From Allium sativum (taxonomy: Eukaryota > Streptophyta > Magnoliopsida > Asparagales > Amaryllidaceae), in NCBI GenBank assembly GCA_030737875.1, contig CM060923.1:493856453-493920452 (forward strand): DNA of 64,000 nt, given 5' to 3'. The notes under the pieces were generated by a model that ran no database searches, was not told the origin of the DNA, and was given only the letters and a program-made list of their open reading frames with translations. Position 1 is the first letter of the stretch, and the number at the start of each line of letters is the position of its first letter. This document shows positions 48,566-58,815 of the stretch, piece by piece. A program made the position numbers and the translations under genes.

Positions 48566-49854
48566 GTTCGAGAAACCTGATTGTTACCAAAGATGAATTT
48601 CTGGGCATCTATCGACGATACCCAAGTCTGGGTTTTGAAGCTGCTAGGTATGGATTTATAATCTTCTCTTATAAGTTCTCGGAATGGGGGTTTCGACAAT
48701 TCCATTCACAACTTCATAAAAGAGATTCGGGATTTCCAATTTAATACCCTTATTTGGGTCAAGAAACTTTTAGTCCTTACCGCTGGATAAGGGATCTGCT
48801 ATCAATACCCAGAATGGTAGTTGAAGTCTACATTCTTAAAAGCCTTCAAATGAAGATTATGATTCCTTACCTCATACAGGTAGGTTTTCTAAAAATTACA
48901 TTATGCTTACACCTAACCTACTAGTTACTTGGATTGATTAAAATAATGTTAGATATACTGTATACACCTATCAAAACCGATCTTCTAATTTTCTATTGCA
49001 AACACCTGAATATGAAAATACAACTTACTAACTCACACTACCAAGGAAAAATCAACTAAATGTTCAAATAAGAAGGCTTGTGCCCCCTTGCATCACTATT
49101 TTAGGTAATATAAGATTAATGCCGAAACAATTCTAATGATTCTTGATTTGCAGAAAAACAATGCATGAAGCAGAGGATTTTGTCCTAAAGAACAAAAGCT
49201 TCTTTATACTGAGGGAGGGGCTAGCGGTGAACACCAAAATTCGCACTGACCTGGTATAAAGAAGCAAAAGGTTTATAATAGAAAGAGTAGAGGGTTTCGG
49301 GAAGTGAAATCTAAGCTATGGAGAAAAGGACCTTGGATAAGGCTAGAGTGTTACCGAAAGCAAGGACCGAGAGCTAATACCAACAACAAGGGGAATCAGC
49401 TTGCAACTGTTACAACCAAAACTCAACACCAAAACAGGTTGTCGGTAAATGGTATCGAACCGCCGCTAGCAATAGAAGAATGATCTGAGAGAATGGACCC
49501 GACGCCAAGCTAAAGCTGAAAGCATAAAAAAGGCAATTGACACCTAAAGCAACCGATACAATCATAGAAGAAGGAAACCTGGAATCCATAAAAAGGAAAG
49601 ATACCGGGAGGATAGTGTTTACCCAAAAGAAAGCTAATGTAGGCTCAATTTCAGAGCGAAAGCCACCAGAAACGGGAATCAGATGAAAAAGAGGACGAAA
49701 AGCGACAACCCAAAACCAAAAGAGTAACAAAAGGCACCAAGCCAAACTAAGGGAGGCGAAAGGGCTATCGGCATTAACTTGCTTAATGCCGATACAAAAA
49801 GAAATCACAACACCAAAATGGCCATTTTGAAACGGTAATTGAAAGTTTCTAAGA
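48566..49854. other. Right part of Tat-like remnant B, possibly a decayed antisense ORF
   Basis: By comparison with remnant A, an antisense extra ORF would be expected here on the minus strand. A 132-codon minus-strand open stretch (49808-49410), hydrophobic and without a recognised domain, is the only candidate. I see no LTR and nothing else supported. Confidence 0.3.
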
Positions 49855-50192
49855 ATTATAGAAACACTTTTTAGGAGTTGCAGATTTTAGAAACACTTAG
49901 TAGGTGTTTCAGTTTGATAATCTGCAACACTCAATGAGTGTTTCAAGTTGATAATCTGCAACACTCAACGTGTGTTTCAAGTTCATAATCTGCAACACTA
50001 GGTGAGTGTTTCAGTTCGATAATCTGCAACACTCGGTGAGTGTTTCAAGTTCATAATCTGCAACACTCGGTGACTGTTTCAATTTGACAATCTGCAACAC
50101 ACGATGAGTGTTTCAAGTTCATAATCTGCAACACTCGATGAGTGTTTCAGTTTGATAATCTGCAACACTCGATGAGTGTTTCAACCATAAAC
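49855..50192. repeat. 34-bp palindromic tandem repeat, about 10 units
   Basis: The period is 34 bases, with TCTGCAACACTC and GAGTGTTTCA constant. Each unit has AACACTC and GAGTGTT around a 3-base loop, so each can form a 7-bp stem. Variation is concentrated in the linker (AGTTTGATAA, AGTTCATAA) and in the loop. Confidence 0.88.
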
Positions 50193-51667
50193 ATCCAATT
50201 GATACTTTCAATAACCATAACCAGTAACCATAAATTTGCAATAGGAAAATTAATATAGTCAAATCTTAGTTGCTAAATCAGCAAATTAATCAGTCTCAAG
50301 ACAATATGAATACTATAAATTCAATGCATGTGGATACAACAAATAATGGTGATGCATATAGCATTAACAGAGAAGCTAAATCGTTTTTAATGGAAAAGAG
50401 TGTTCAAGCTAAGCTGGTCAATACTAATACACAACAAAGAGTTACCAAGTGATCTCTACTATTAAAAAAGGGCCTAATGTTAGTCTACTAAGTTCAAGAA
50501 TTTTGAACAAACAAAAAGATATAGCCAATGATTCAATAAATAACCAAGTGCCTCTGGGCTATGAACATGTGAAGGTAATCGAATGATAATTTCTGCACCT
50601 ACAAGTCAAGAAAATAATAAAATATTAGAATGACAATAAACACACAAACTGTCAATATAATTAGGATCTATCAGCACATAAATCATTCTTCAACTAGCAG
50701 CAAAATAATTTAAATTTTCACTATACACTATTAAAAGCAACAAAATAATTCTCAGGCTGAAATAAGACTAGTAGGCAGTATAACAAAATCATTCTTCAAC
50801 TAGCGAAGGACAAGCAAGAATTTAAAATTTCAACGCTATTAGGCTGATTTAGCTGGGCTAAAGTGCTTCGCAGGATTCTATTGCTAAAATTTTACAACAT
50901 TGACAACAACTAAAAGTATCGGATCTGCTAAAAAACCTGGGTGGTTTTACCATTTGGTATCACGGTTTAGCTTGCAAAGTGTTCTGGTTTGCTAAAAATT
51001 GTAATGGACATAAAAGGTCGTGTAAAAGACATTCTAGGCATTTAAGACATAGTAAAGAGAATGAATGATGAAGGCATTGATCTCACTACAGGCACAAAAG
51101 CAAAGATTGCAAAATACTATATGCTGGTAAAAAGAAACGACGAGTCTACATTTGCATGTTTTAAGACATAGTAAGGAGAATTCACCACTTCAAAATTGTC
51201 ATTAAGACAAAAAAAATTTTAGAAAAATGAAGTAAAACTTACCAAAAGAAGTATTCTCAAATATACACATATGTTTGATCTGCAATTCCTTGACCAGAAG
51301 TTTATTGTAGCTTTGATTGCATCCGTTGCTTAAAGAAGAAGAAAATATTAACTTGTCAATCAAACACATGCATGTTACAAAAAAAAACATGCCTAAAGAA
51401 GAACTATGATAAATCAATAATTTTAATTGACAAATTATTAACATGTCAATCAAAAACATGCATTATATGTACATCATGGGAACGAAGATCAACATCGACC
51501 TATTAGACTTGTGTTTTAAACCTGTTTACTTCCATATACCAGGCTGACAAATTCCTAGATCTGCAGCAAATTTACCATAAAAGCTTTTCCAAATAGTTTC
51601 TTTGATAACTTTTTTCTTCTTTCAATAGTAACAAACACAAAAACACACCATAAGCTAATGTGCATAC
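50193..51667. other. AT-rich DNA without recognisable genes
   Basis: Several short minus-strand open pieces (for example 51250-51340 and 51530-51620) have plausible splice signals next to them but do not match xylose isomerase or any other family I know. Nothing else is supported. Confidence 0.35.
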
Positions 51668-52711
51668 CAAGTGGTCAAGTTCTTTTTTCATATCAGTGGT
51701 ATCCTTCACGACCACCCTAGAAAACAAAATTCTCACCTCCAAGATAGTGTGTAACCTATCGAAATAAAATGATGATCATAAGCACTAAACTAGATTTAGA
51801 ACAGAGACCTTATATACATATCATACACAAACAAACCTCCATGGCTTTCTTGACTTGAGCTGCAGCATAAGCATACACTCCAACCTCAGAGCTGATGAAG
51901 ACGACATGTGAGTTACCAAACCAATGATAGAAAAACTATTTTATCAGAATAAAAATTGTAAATGATTAATACCTAGTGGCTGCACCATGCATGCAACGAG
52001 AATGCATAAACAGTTGAGAAGTACCCCATAGTGGTTTGATTTTGGACCCCTTGCAATAGTAAAATTTTAGAACATTAAATTAAGGCACTAACAAGAATTA
52101 TATCAACTACTACAACCACAGTTATTCTCAAAAGCAAGTTTATACCTGAAGTTCTTTTGCAAGTTCAACTACTTCATCCAAATTTGCATTAGACTCTTGC
52201 AACATATTATAAATGTTTAAACTTGAAACACCCAAAATGAACACTTCAAGTGATTGTAGATGCCTAACATTTTTTCCTCTCAATGGATTACATATACATA
52301 TATGATACATAGAATTAAATAGGCAAGTTGCTCACCGCTAGTGTTTTACCATCAGGAGCAATATCTTTATCATGGAAGCACCACTTATCAACTTCCAACT
52401 TATTTTCTTCCCTAGAATAAGTGAGAATAAACCTTCATTTTCTTCCCTAGAATCTCCTCCTCTGCATTATACCACTTATAGGAAAGTGGGTTTTTGCTTG
52501 AAGGACCCTATAATACATACGAAAACCCATAAGCATTTATAGTATCGACAAAACAAAAAACTGGACCAAAACTATTAAATTATGCACAAAATTCATATAC
52601 CTCATATTTAATTTTTGGGATTTCAGGAAAAAAAATTCCTTCCCATGAATCAGTATTGTCTTTAACCTCGAGATTTGTCGGGCATGTTTCCGCAAAGGTT
52701 AAATTCTTCAT
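51668..52711 (-). pseudogene. Xylose isomerase pseudogene fragment with introns
   Basis: Seven minus-strand exon pieces in order encode an N-terminal and central part of plant xylose isomerase: 52711-52601 (FPEIPKIKYE), 52507-about 52425 (GPSSKNPLSYKWYNAEEEIL), about 52395-52336 (WCFHDKDIAPDGKTL), about 52195-52146 (NANLDEVVELAKELQ), 52049-51973 (GSKIKPLWGTSQLFMH), 51891-51837 (SEVGVYAYAAAQVKKAME) and 51755-51668 (VTHYLGGENFVF). GT-AG signals border most pieces. The enzyme interconverts xylose and xylulose and uses the His/Asp of the FHD.DIAP segment. Damage: roughly 50 residues deleted after GKKMK, a TAG at 51717-51719 where tryptophan is expected, a deletion of about 10 bases after EGYH, and no trace of the signal-peptide or C-terminal exons. 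Retained introns make it a DNA-level copy, not a retrocopy. Confidence 0.88.
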
Positions 52712-52893
52712 AACAAACCATTTATAGTTAATCAGTTTGTAAATCACAATCATCAAAATGTATTATTTCGGCTAACAGATGAAGAATAACTTACAAATAA
52801 TCCAAAAATTAATTAAGCAAAAAAGAGAGCTCCTTTACACCTCATACTGAAACGCATGTAAATGATCACTGCACCTAATAATTTTACAAATTA
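52712..52893. other. Sequence between the pseudogene and the 34-bp repeat
   Basis: AT-rich; I looked for the first exon of the xylose isomerase gene and did not find it. Confidence 0.35.
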
Positions 52894-52927
52894 TAAGCAG
52901 TTTGTTTAAATAAATTTATTATTTCCA
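52894..52927. repeat. 34-bp direct repeat, left copy
   Basis: Identical over 34 bases to 56516-56549 (begins TAAGCAGTTTG, ends TTATTTCCA); sequences on either side differ. The copies bracket the PMD segment. The repeat begins exactly at the TAA that follows the presumed terminus at 56515. Confidence 0.9.
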
Positions 52928-53011
52928 TATGAAGAAAGATGGGCAATGATCACGAGGCTATACAACAACCATCGATCCCGGCCCACTACATGAACATCGG
53001 TTGAAATCCAA

Positions 53012-53206
53012 ATGGCTAATCGTCATTTTGCAGACGCTTGTGATCGGTACACAAAGATTATCAAAACTGTTGAAGACGAGAACATATTTAAAACAAATCA
53101 AGCAGCATATGATTCTCGTTACCTTTTCGAGTATGGTGAGGAGTTCGTTGGTTACGAAGCATATAAACTACGCTACAGTTGGTTGACCCCCTATGGAACT
53201 GAGTAG
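53012..53206 (+). pseudogene. 3' end of an unknown ORF, convergent to the PMD gene
   Basis: A 64-codon open stretch ending in TAG at 53204-53206. A TGA lies in frame 21 bases upstream of the ATG, and a TTTTGCAG splice acceptor lies at about 53027-53034, so this is best read as the last exon of a gene whose earlier part was lost at 52928. The peptide is polar, with a FEYGEEFVGYEAYKLRYSW segment. I do not recognise the family and it does not resemble the Harbinger transposase C-terminus next door. It could also be a small intact gene. Confidence 0.4.
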
Positions 53207-53829
53207 GCTTATGGTATTGTGATTTTATTGTTGTTTTACTGTTTATTTACTTTGCTGTTTGTGCGTAGAATATGGAGTTATCTGTAAACCTTGTTATGTT
53301 GGCGTGCTGTTTAAGAATTTTGTATTTCTACACGAGAAGAGGGAAACCTTGTTCAACATCAAATTCAAACGTTATTACATTCCAAACAACACTTACAGGA
53401 ACTAGAACAACAGAAGATACCGGCTCTACACAAAAACATTCTCTACACATAAATACAGTCTCTACACATAACCAAATGTAGTCTCTACACAGAAACATAA
53501 TCAAAACGTACACAAAATACATCCTAAGCACATAATAGCGGTAGTCAACAAATACAGAACGCATACTCAAACAATAGGAACATACAACTGACAACTGCGA
53601 AAACGTAAAACATCGAAAGTACATAATCATGGTAGTGAACAAATACAGAACGTCTACTCAAACAACAAGAACAGACAACTATCAACTAGGAATACGTAGA
53701 ACAAAAGTACATAACAGTGGTAATACAACAAAAGTACATAACACTAGTACTCAAAAAATTCAGAACGGCTACTCCAACAGTAGGACCATACACCTAACAA
53801 CTGCGAAAGTACATAAAAGTGATAGTAAT
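53207..53829. other. Region between two convergent genes
   Basis: A-rich sequence with many short repeats of GTCTCTACACA, AAAGTACATAA and ACAACTGCGAAA type; no ORF. It holds the 3' regions of both genes. Confidence 0.5.
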
Positions 53830-56100
53830 TCAGTCGTCCGAGTCATCTGAATGTGTACGTGGACGTGTGCGGCGCCGATGACGTCTCTCATCATCACCAA
53901 CATCTGGAGGCTGACTGGACCCAGCACTAGACCTATGGTGGTAATACATCTGCAAGTCCTGAAGTCTCTTGCGCTCTGCCTCAAGCTGGGCCTCTAAATG
54001 CGCCTGCTGCTGTCGTGCCTCCTCTGCAACACGACGTAGCTCACCATCATAGTAATCTAGGCTACGCCTATGCTCTATATAGCCCGTATGCCTAATCCCC
54101 ATCTGCATATCATACAGATCATGATATGATATCTGTGTAGGATCCGGGTAATCGTGATGGGCCGGGGGATGAAACACGTCAATGTAACGATCCGGTCCAA
54201 TGGTGGGCACTGCCATGGTCCATCCAAATTGACTGGCGGCCGCCACATGATCAGCTGCATGAAAACTCTGACTGGGCTGGGTAACATCCTCGACAACAGG
54301 TGGACGTATGCCGTGTCGTATAGCAGATGGCCCTACTAAATCAATCGATGTTGCATGCGTAATCGTATCTGAGGACCCGGTGAAAAATCTATGCCAGAAG
54401 GTAAGGTAACACTCCCCGATAATAACAAAGCTCTCAGTCGTCCACCAGCCTGCTGTCCTGGCTATATCTAGCTGCTCCGTCGGGTAAATCATACACCGAT
54501 AAGTATGTGGGTGTGGATCGTCCGGAATAGCATCGAAGTCATACAACTGTCTCCAGCACCTCTCACCAAGATACCAATAAGCACTTAGCGCCACGGGAGA
54601 AGATATAAGTGGAAATCTCCGTCCGGCAAGCATCCTAGCAATCTGTATGATCTCAAGATCGATGGATGTACTCTGCTCAAATGGATGCCATAGAATCTGA
54701 TCCCTATACATCCTCAGCTCGATCCGGTTATGGGCAACGGGAAACACATGGCGTGACTCATTATCTTTGGGCCCCCGGTTGTCCGCATTCCAAAAGCATA
54801 TACGGGGGGAAAAGGTCGATGGGTCTGCAATACGGGTGATAAAATGAAAGTTCGTAGAGTACTCAAAGTACCAATACTGTAACAACTCCCAGAATCCAAA
54901 TAAAGAAACCTGAGAATCAGCGATGGTGCACTGCATGTCGAGACATCTGTATAGGTATGCAAGGATAGGTGTTCCCCAATCATATAAAATCGCCCCATCG
55001 GCATTTATCTCAGCCGCGACCGCAAAAAACCCCACAAGAACGCTACTGCTCGAAGAACTAAAGAAAAGGTTACCCATAAGGTATAACACAAATAATCGAG
55101 CAAGCTCCAAGTCGTCATCAACAGAGTAGTGCTCGAGTATCCTGTCCATAGCCGCACGGATCGCGCTCACTCTAATAGCGCCTTCTGCCTGATACGACGT
55201 AGCAGAAACATCCAAATGAGGCAGTAGATCATGAACAAGTGCACGATCACGCCATCGACCATCGTCATAAGGCAGTTGGGGATTAGCACTTACTCCAATG
55301 CTAATACCAGTAAGCATGGAGAAATCAAGCGGTGTAGGTCCTAACTCACCACAAGGAAAGTGAAATGTGTGGGTGGTTTTGTACCACCGTAGAGCAATGG
55401 CCGCACACAATTGGACATCGGCATTTATAACATGGTTTATTCCTAAAATAGCAAATCGCACAATAAGATAAAATATGACTACTAAATTATCCACTTATTT
55501 CATTAAAAGGTCTATAATATTACCTAGAAAAAATTGAAATCCAAGAGCATGTAACAGTCCTGCGACCCCCTCCTTACCCGCCAAGTGTGCATGATAATAT
55601 CTAAGTGTGGTCACTAACGAACCACGTGGACGTATATTCCGCGACTGTTAACGGTTCAACAAAATGTTATACCATCTACCCAATATCTAACACTCAAAGA
55701 ATACTATGTAAATAATACTAAAAATACTTACAGCCAAACTCGACTGCGTGCTAACGTGTACTTCGTCATCTGGAAGAATGCGAAAGTTGGATAGCGCAGG
55801 AAGCTTCGCGGTGCTGAGGTTCATATCCACATAGCCATCGAGTTGCCCCTCTCTAGCGGCAACTGATCCAACACCCCTACGTGCCCTGCCTGCTCGTCCT
55901 CCTCTACGCCCGCCACGTCCCCGATGGCTGCCTCCCTGTTGCACCTATGCTTCTTCGTTCTCCATGTTTTCGGCAGCTACAAGTAAGTCTTCTATTCCGA
56001 GCACTGGCTGTTGGCCACTACCACCTTCACCACTCCCGCCGGTGCCACGATCGTCGCCGTGCATGAATTTTTTGGCGAAATTTTTTAGTAATCTAGCCAT
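53830..56100 (-). pseudogene. Plant mobile domain (PMD) gene, three exons, one stop codon
   Basis: Exons 56100-55732, 55644-55524 and 55442-53830 join in frame (701 codons with stop); all introns are GT-AG (87 and 81 bases). The PMD core starts in exon 2 (RPRGSLVTTLRYYHAHLAG) and continues in exon 3 with the typical THTFHFPCGELGPTPLDFSM block and conserved tryptophan/arginine segments. The C-terminus has a coiled coil (about 15 heptad-like residues around EARQQQAHLEAQLEAERKR) and an Arg/Asp tail. Exon 1 is Gly/Arg-rich (RGRGGRRGGRAGRARRG). PMD proteins occur in plants both as host silencing factors (MAIN/MAIL) and in transposons. A TAG at 55945-55947 (codon 52) interrupts exon 1; a start at the Met about 45 codons later would leave the whole domain intact, so function is not excluded. 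Start choice (56100) is tentative. Confidence 0.85.
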
Positions 56101-56278
56101 ATTTTCGAACTAGTATCTCACACAAGCTAGTTAATTTGGTTAAAAACTGACGGATTGGTGAATTGGTGGAGAAAATTGGGTGAAAAATGGGGGAGGAATA
56201 TGGGTTTTCGGGTTTGAAGAAGGAGGAAAGGGAAATGGAGCAGAGGAGGGGAGGCGGCGAGGGTTTTGGGGGGGTAAC

Positions 56279-56400
56279 ATTATAACGGCAAACACTTTAC
56301 CGTTATAATGTTATAACGACAAAGGTTTTCCATTATAATATTACAACGGCAAAGACTTTGCCGTTGTAATATTATAACGGCAATATCTTTGCCGTTGTAT
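56279..56400. repeat. Four tandem AACGGC palindromes upstream of the PMD gene
   Basis: Palindromes of about 30 bases at 56279-56309, 56310-56338 (degenerate), 56340-56370 and 56371-56400, with the form ATTATAACGGCAAA...TTTGCCGTTATAAT. They lie 180-300 bases upstream of the PMD start and about 115-235 bases inside the element end. AACGG/CCGTT is a Myb-type binding core. Confidence 0.85.
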
Positions 56401-56567
56401 CCCCACTCCTCAACCAACCTGTGGCTGGTTCTCCCCTTCTGGGTGCTCGGCTCGTTGGACCCGTTTCATAATATGAGAGAGAATAACTGAACAGAACGGA
56501 TGGTTGGTTATGGTCTAAGCAGTTTGTTTAAATAAATTTATTATTTCCAGTAATAGATGCCACCTTA
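56401..56567. other. Element end, 34-bp repeat and 52-base spacer
   Basis: 56401-56515 is the outer part of the PMD element with CTGTGGCTGGTTC; 56516-56567 is the spacer between the two elements, ending in the target TTA (56565-56567). Confidence 0.6.
56516..56549. repeat. 34-bp direct repeat, right copy
   Basis: See the left copy. Followed by 18 bases and then the TTA that precedes the Harbinger terminus at 56568. Confidence 0.9.
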
Positions 56568-56705
56568 GAGCACAACCAACAATGGCTTGTTCAGTTACTA
56601 AACAAGCAACGGAGCAACCAGGTGTGGCTTGTTCACTCACCCGTGGCTGGTCTGTAGCTAGTTTTGTGCTCCTCCGTGGCTGGTTCACCCAACAGAGACT
56701 GGTTC

Positions 56706-56794
56706 TTATAACGGCAAACTGTTTGCCGTTATAATCTTATAACGGCAAACAGTTTGCCGTTGTAATCACTAGCCGTTGCAACACCAACGGCTAG
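56706..56794. repeat. AACGGC palindromes at the Harbinger end, upstream of ORF1
   Basis: Two 29-base palindromes, 56706-56734 and 56737-56765, each TTATAACGGCAAAC, one base, then GTTTGCCGTT(A/G)TAA, and a third with perfect 10-bp arms CTAGCCGTTG/CAACGGCTAG at 56769-56794. Same core as at 56279-56400. Confidence 0.88.
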
Positions 56795-56934
56795 TTCACT
56801 TCCTCCCTATAAACCACCCTACCTCCTTCTTCTTCCTCCTCCACACAACCACTCCACCTTCCCAACTTCTTCATCAACAAAATGTCTTCGTCTGCACCCA
56901 AGCGAAGCGGGAAAAAACCATAAACAAGGAACTC

Positions 56935-58543
56935 ATGTCCCAACCGCACTCGTCATCGTATGCCATGCAACGGTCAATCCAACAACAGCAACCGTTGCAG
57001 CCATCTCACGAATATGGCTACTCGCCGTATTCAAATTATCCATACCGTCCACCGTACCAACCGCTCGGTCCTCCTAATTTTCCTCCCATCCAATCGTCCG
57101 TCCCGCCACAGTTTTACCAATGACCGCCCGGGGTAGGCGTGTACGACGATCATTCGTCGTATATGTCAATGGTGATGCAGACCGAGCAAAGTCAACAACC
57201 TCACCTAACTCCGCAACAGACCGAGGTTCGTGACCGCGAAGCGATGCAAAATCTGCAAAGACAGTTTTCGTATGGGTATGTCTCTCCTACTACCGAAGAA
57301 AATGTTGGGACTTCTACGGAGGAGGAGGAGGAAGATGCAAATGAGGAAGTAAATGTTACAAATTCTGAAGAATTGAATGAAGAATACGTTGCACCTATCA
57401 GTCCCGAATATAACCAAAAGAAGAAGAAGAAGGTGAAGTCTTTAAGGAGCATTTTCAGTAAACGACACCAAACCGAAGTTGAATCGGAGCCGAATCACGG
57501 AATAGAAGATATTGAGGATGATAATGCTGAAGGGGAAGATATACCAGCGGATGGAAGAAGAAAACAATGTAAGTTTACTTCCGAGCAGTACATTTCACTT
57601 GCTAAATCGTGGATACGCATTTCACAAGACAGCATTGTTGGAAATAATATGAAAGGTGAGAAATTTTGGGAAAGAGTAGCAGAGTTCTACAATTCGTTGG
57701 AAGCGAGGAATAGAACATGGGCATCACTTAGAGGCGGTTATAGAGTTATGAATGCCGCATGTCAGAACTATCTTGCAATACTGACAGCCTTGGAGAACAG
57801 ACAGCAAAGCGGTGCTGCACCTTATGACGTTGTAAGTACCGTAGATTACTTTGAAAAATAACTAACTATACTATGATCGATTAGTTAGAAATGACATACG
57901 CTCATACAATATCCACTTTGTGTTACAGATTGAAGAGTCACGAAAGGCCTACCAGCAAAAGTATGGTCATCCATTTAAATTTCAAGACTGTAATGAGCTT
58001 CTATCTAGGTTGCCGAAGTGGAAGAACCCCAGCAACTTCATGTTCGAGCAGCAGAACAAAGCTAGAAGGATGAACTACTCTGATTCTAGTCCAGGAAGTG
58101 GCCCGAGTTCGCAAGAAAGAAACCCTTTATTTGGAAGTAGTGATGGACGACCTGTCGGCAGATCCAAGGCAATTCAGCTGGAGCAACGATGTGCAGAGTT
58201 TGCTAGATTTATGGAAACAATGGAGAGTTCATCTAAGGCAACAAAAGAGCATAGAGCTCGATTTTCGGTGGAAAGAAACCGTAGCGACGAAGATTTCCAA
58301 AAGGCAGTTAGGGATGATCGAGAGCTCCACAGACAAGAACTTGCGGAGAAACAAGCCATGGAAGAAAAGAAGCTGGAGGAGCAGAAAGCTTTGGTGCGAG
58401 AGAATAATTATGTTAAAATGATTACATGTGATTTTAGTAAGCTTACCCCTCTACAGCAAGAACTAGTAGCCGAGCAGATTGGAGAGTACAGAAAAAACAA
58501 AGGAAGCAGAAGCGGAAGCGTTAGTGGCTCGTATATGGACTAG
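56935..58543 (+). pseudogene. Harbinger ORF1, Myb/SANT-like (trihelix) DNA-binding protein, one stop codon
   Basis: Exon 1 56935-57831 and exon 2 57929-58543, with a GT-AG intron of 97 bases; the junction restores DVIEESRKAY. An upstream ATG at 56882 is in another frame and soon stops. A Gln/Pro/Tyr-rich N-terminus is followed by an acidic stretch and a nuclear-type KKKKKVKSLRS. The Myb/SANT-like domain (FTSEQYISLAKSWIRISQDS, then WERVAEFYNS, then WASLRGGYRVMNAACQNYLA) follows, and the C-terminus is a charged coiled coil. In Harbinger elements this protein partners the transposase and binds subterminal DNA. A TGA at 57121-57123 breaks the N-terminal part; the rest is open. Plant databases often mislabel this family as glutathione S-transferase T3-like. 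Confidence 0.88.
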
Positions 58544-58815
58544 CTATGTATGTTGGGTTAAGTTGTAATATGATTGTGAACTGTTTGTAGTATTTATGTA
58601 CTGGTGGGTGTTTATGTACTAGCAATATATGTTGGGGTGAGTTGTAATATGATTGTGACCTGTTTCTAGTATTAATGTAGTAGTTGTTGTTTATGTACGA
58701 GCTGTATATGTTGGGTTGAGTTGAAATAATGATACAATCTACAATATGATTGGAAACCAGATTTATTGACTCAAGTACGCACTGATAGATAGTTCAAATG
58801 ATACATAGTACACGA
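58544..58815. repeat. 79-bp direct repeat between the convergent Harbinger genes
   Basis: TATGTTGGG(T/G)T(A/G)AGTTG occurs at 58549, 58628 and 58707, a period of 79 bases over about 2.5 units, each with AATATGATTGTGA. It lies in the shared 3' region of ORF1 and the transposase gene. Confidence 0.75.

Larger units (their letters stand above)
31199..49850 (+). mobile_element. Tat-like gypsy remnant B (plus strand), split by a nested element
   Basis: LTR part, primer site, gag (32061-32872 and 45186-46670), short repeats and the 69-bp repeat array follow in the same order as in remnant A but in the opposite orientation. The gag frame is continuous once the nested element 32873-45180 and one target duplication are disregarded. 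No pol and no 3' LTR are visible; the right limit near 49850 is set only by the start of an unrelated tandem repeat. Confidence 0.55.
52928..56515 (-). mobile_element. PMD-carrying Harbinger-like element, left end missing
   Basis: The right end, read inwards on the minus strand, is GACCATAACCAACCATCC followed after five bases by GTTCAGTTA. The neighbouring Harbinger element begins GAGCACAACCAACAATGG followed after three bases by GTTCAGTTA. The next bases outside are TAA, as expected for the TTA/TAA target sites of this superfamily. Four AACGGC palindromes lie just inside, as in the neighbour. The cargo is a PMD gene reading inwards and the end of a convergent unknown ORF. No matching terminus exists at the left; instead the sequence is joined abruptly to the 34-bp repeat. 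No transposase is present. Confidence 0.6.

Noticed and set aside
47833..48744. 303-codon repeat protein
   Set aside because: No start context, composition explained by a 69-bp tandem repeat; kept only as a repeat feature and a finding.
49855..50192. CRISPR-like array
   Set aside because: Units are contiguous with no unique spacers and the DNA is from a plant genome; it is a tandem repeat.
53272..53984. Short ORFs between and over the convergent genes
   Set aside because: Low-complexity ACATAA-type repeats or antisense shadows of the PMD gene.
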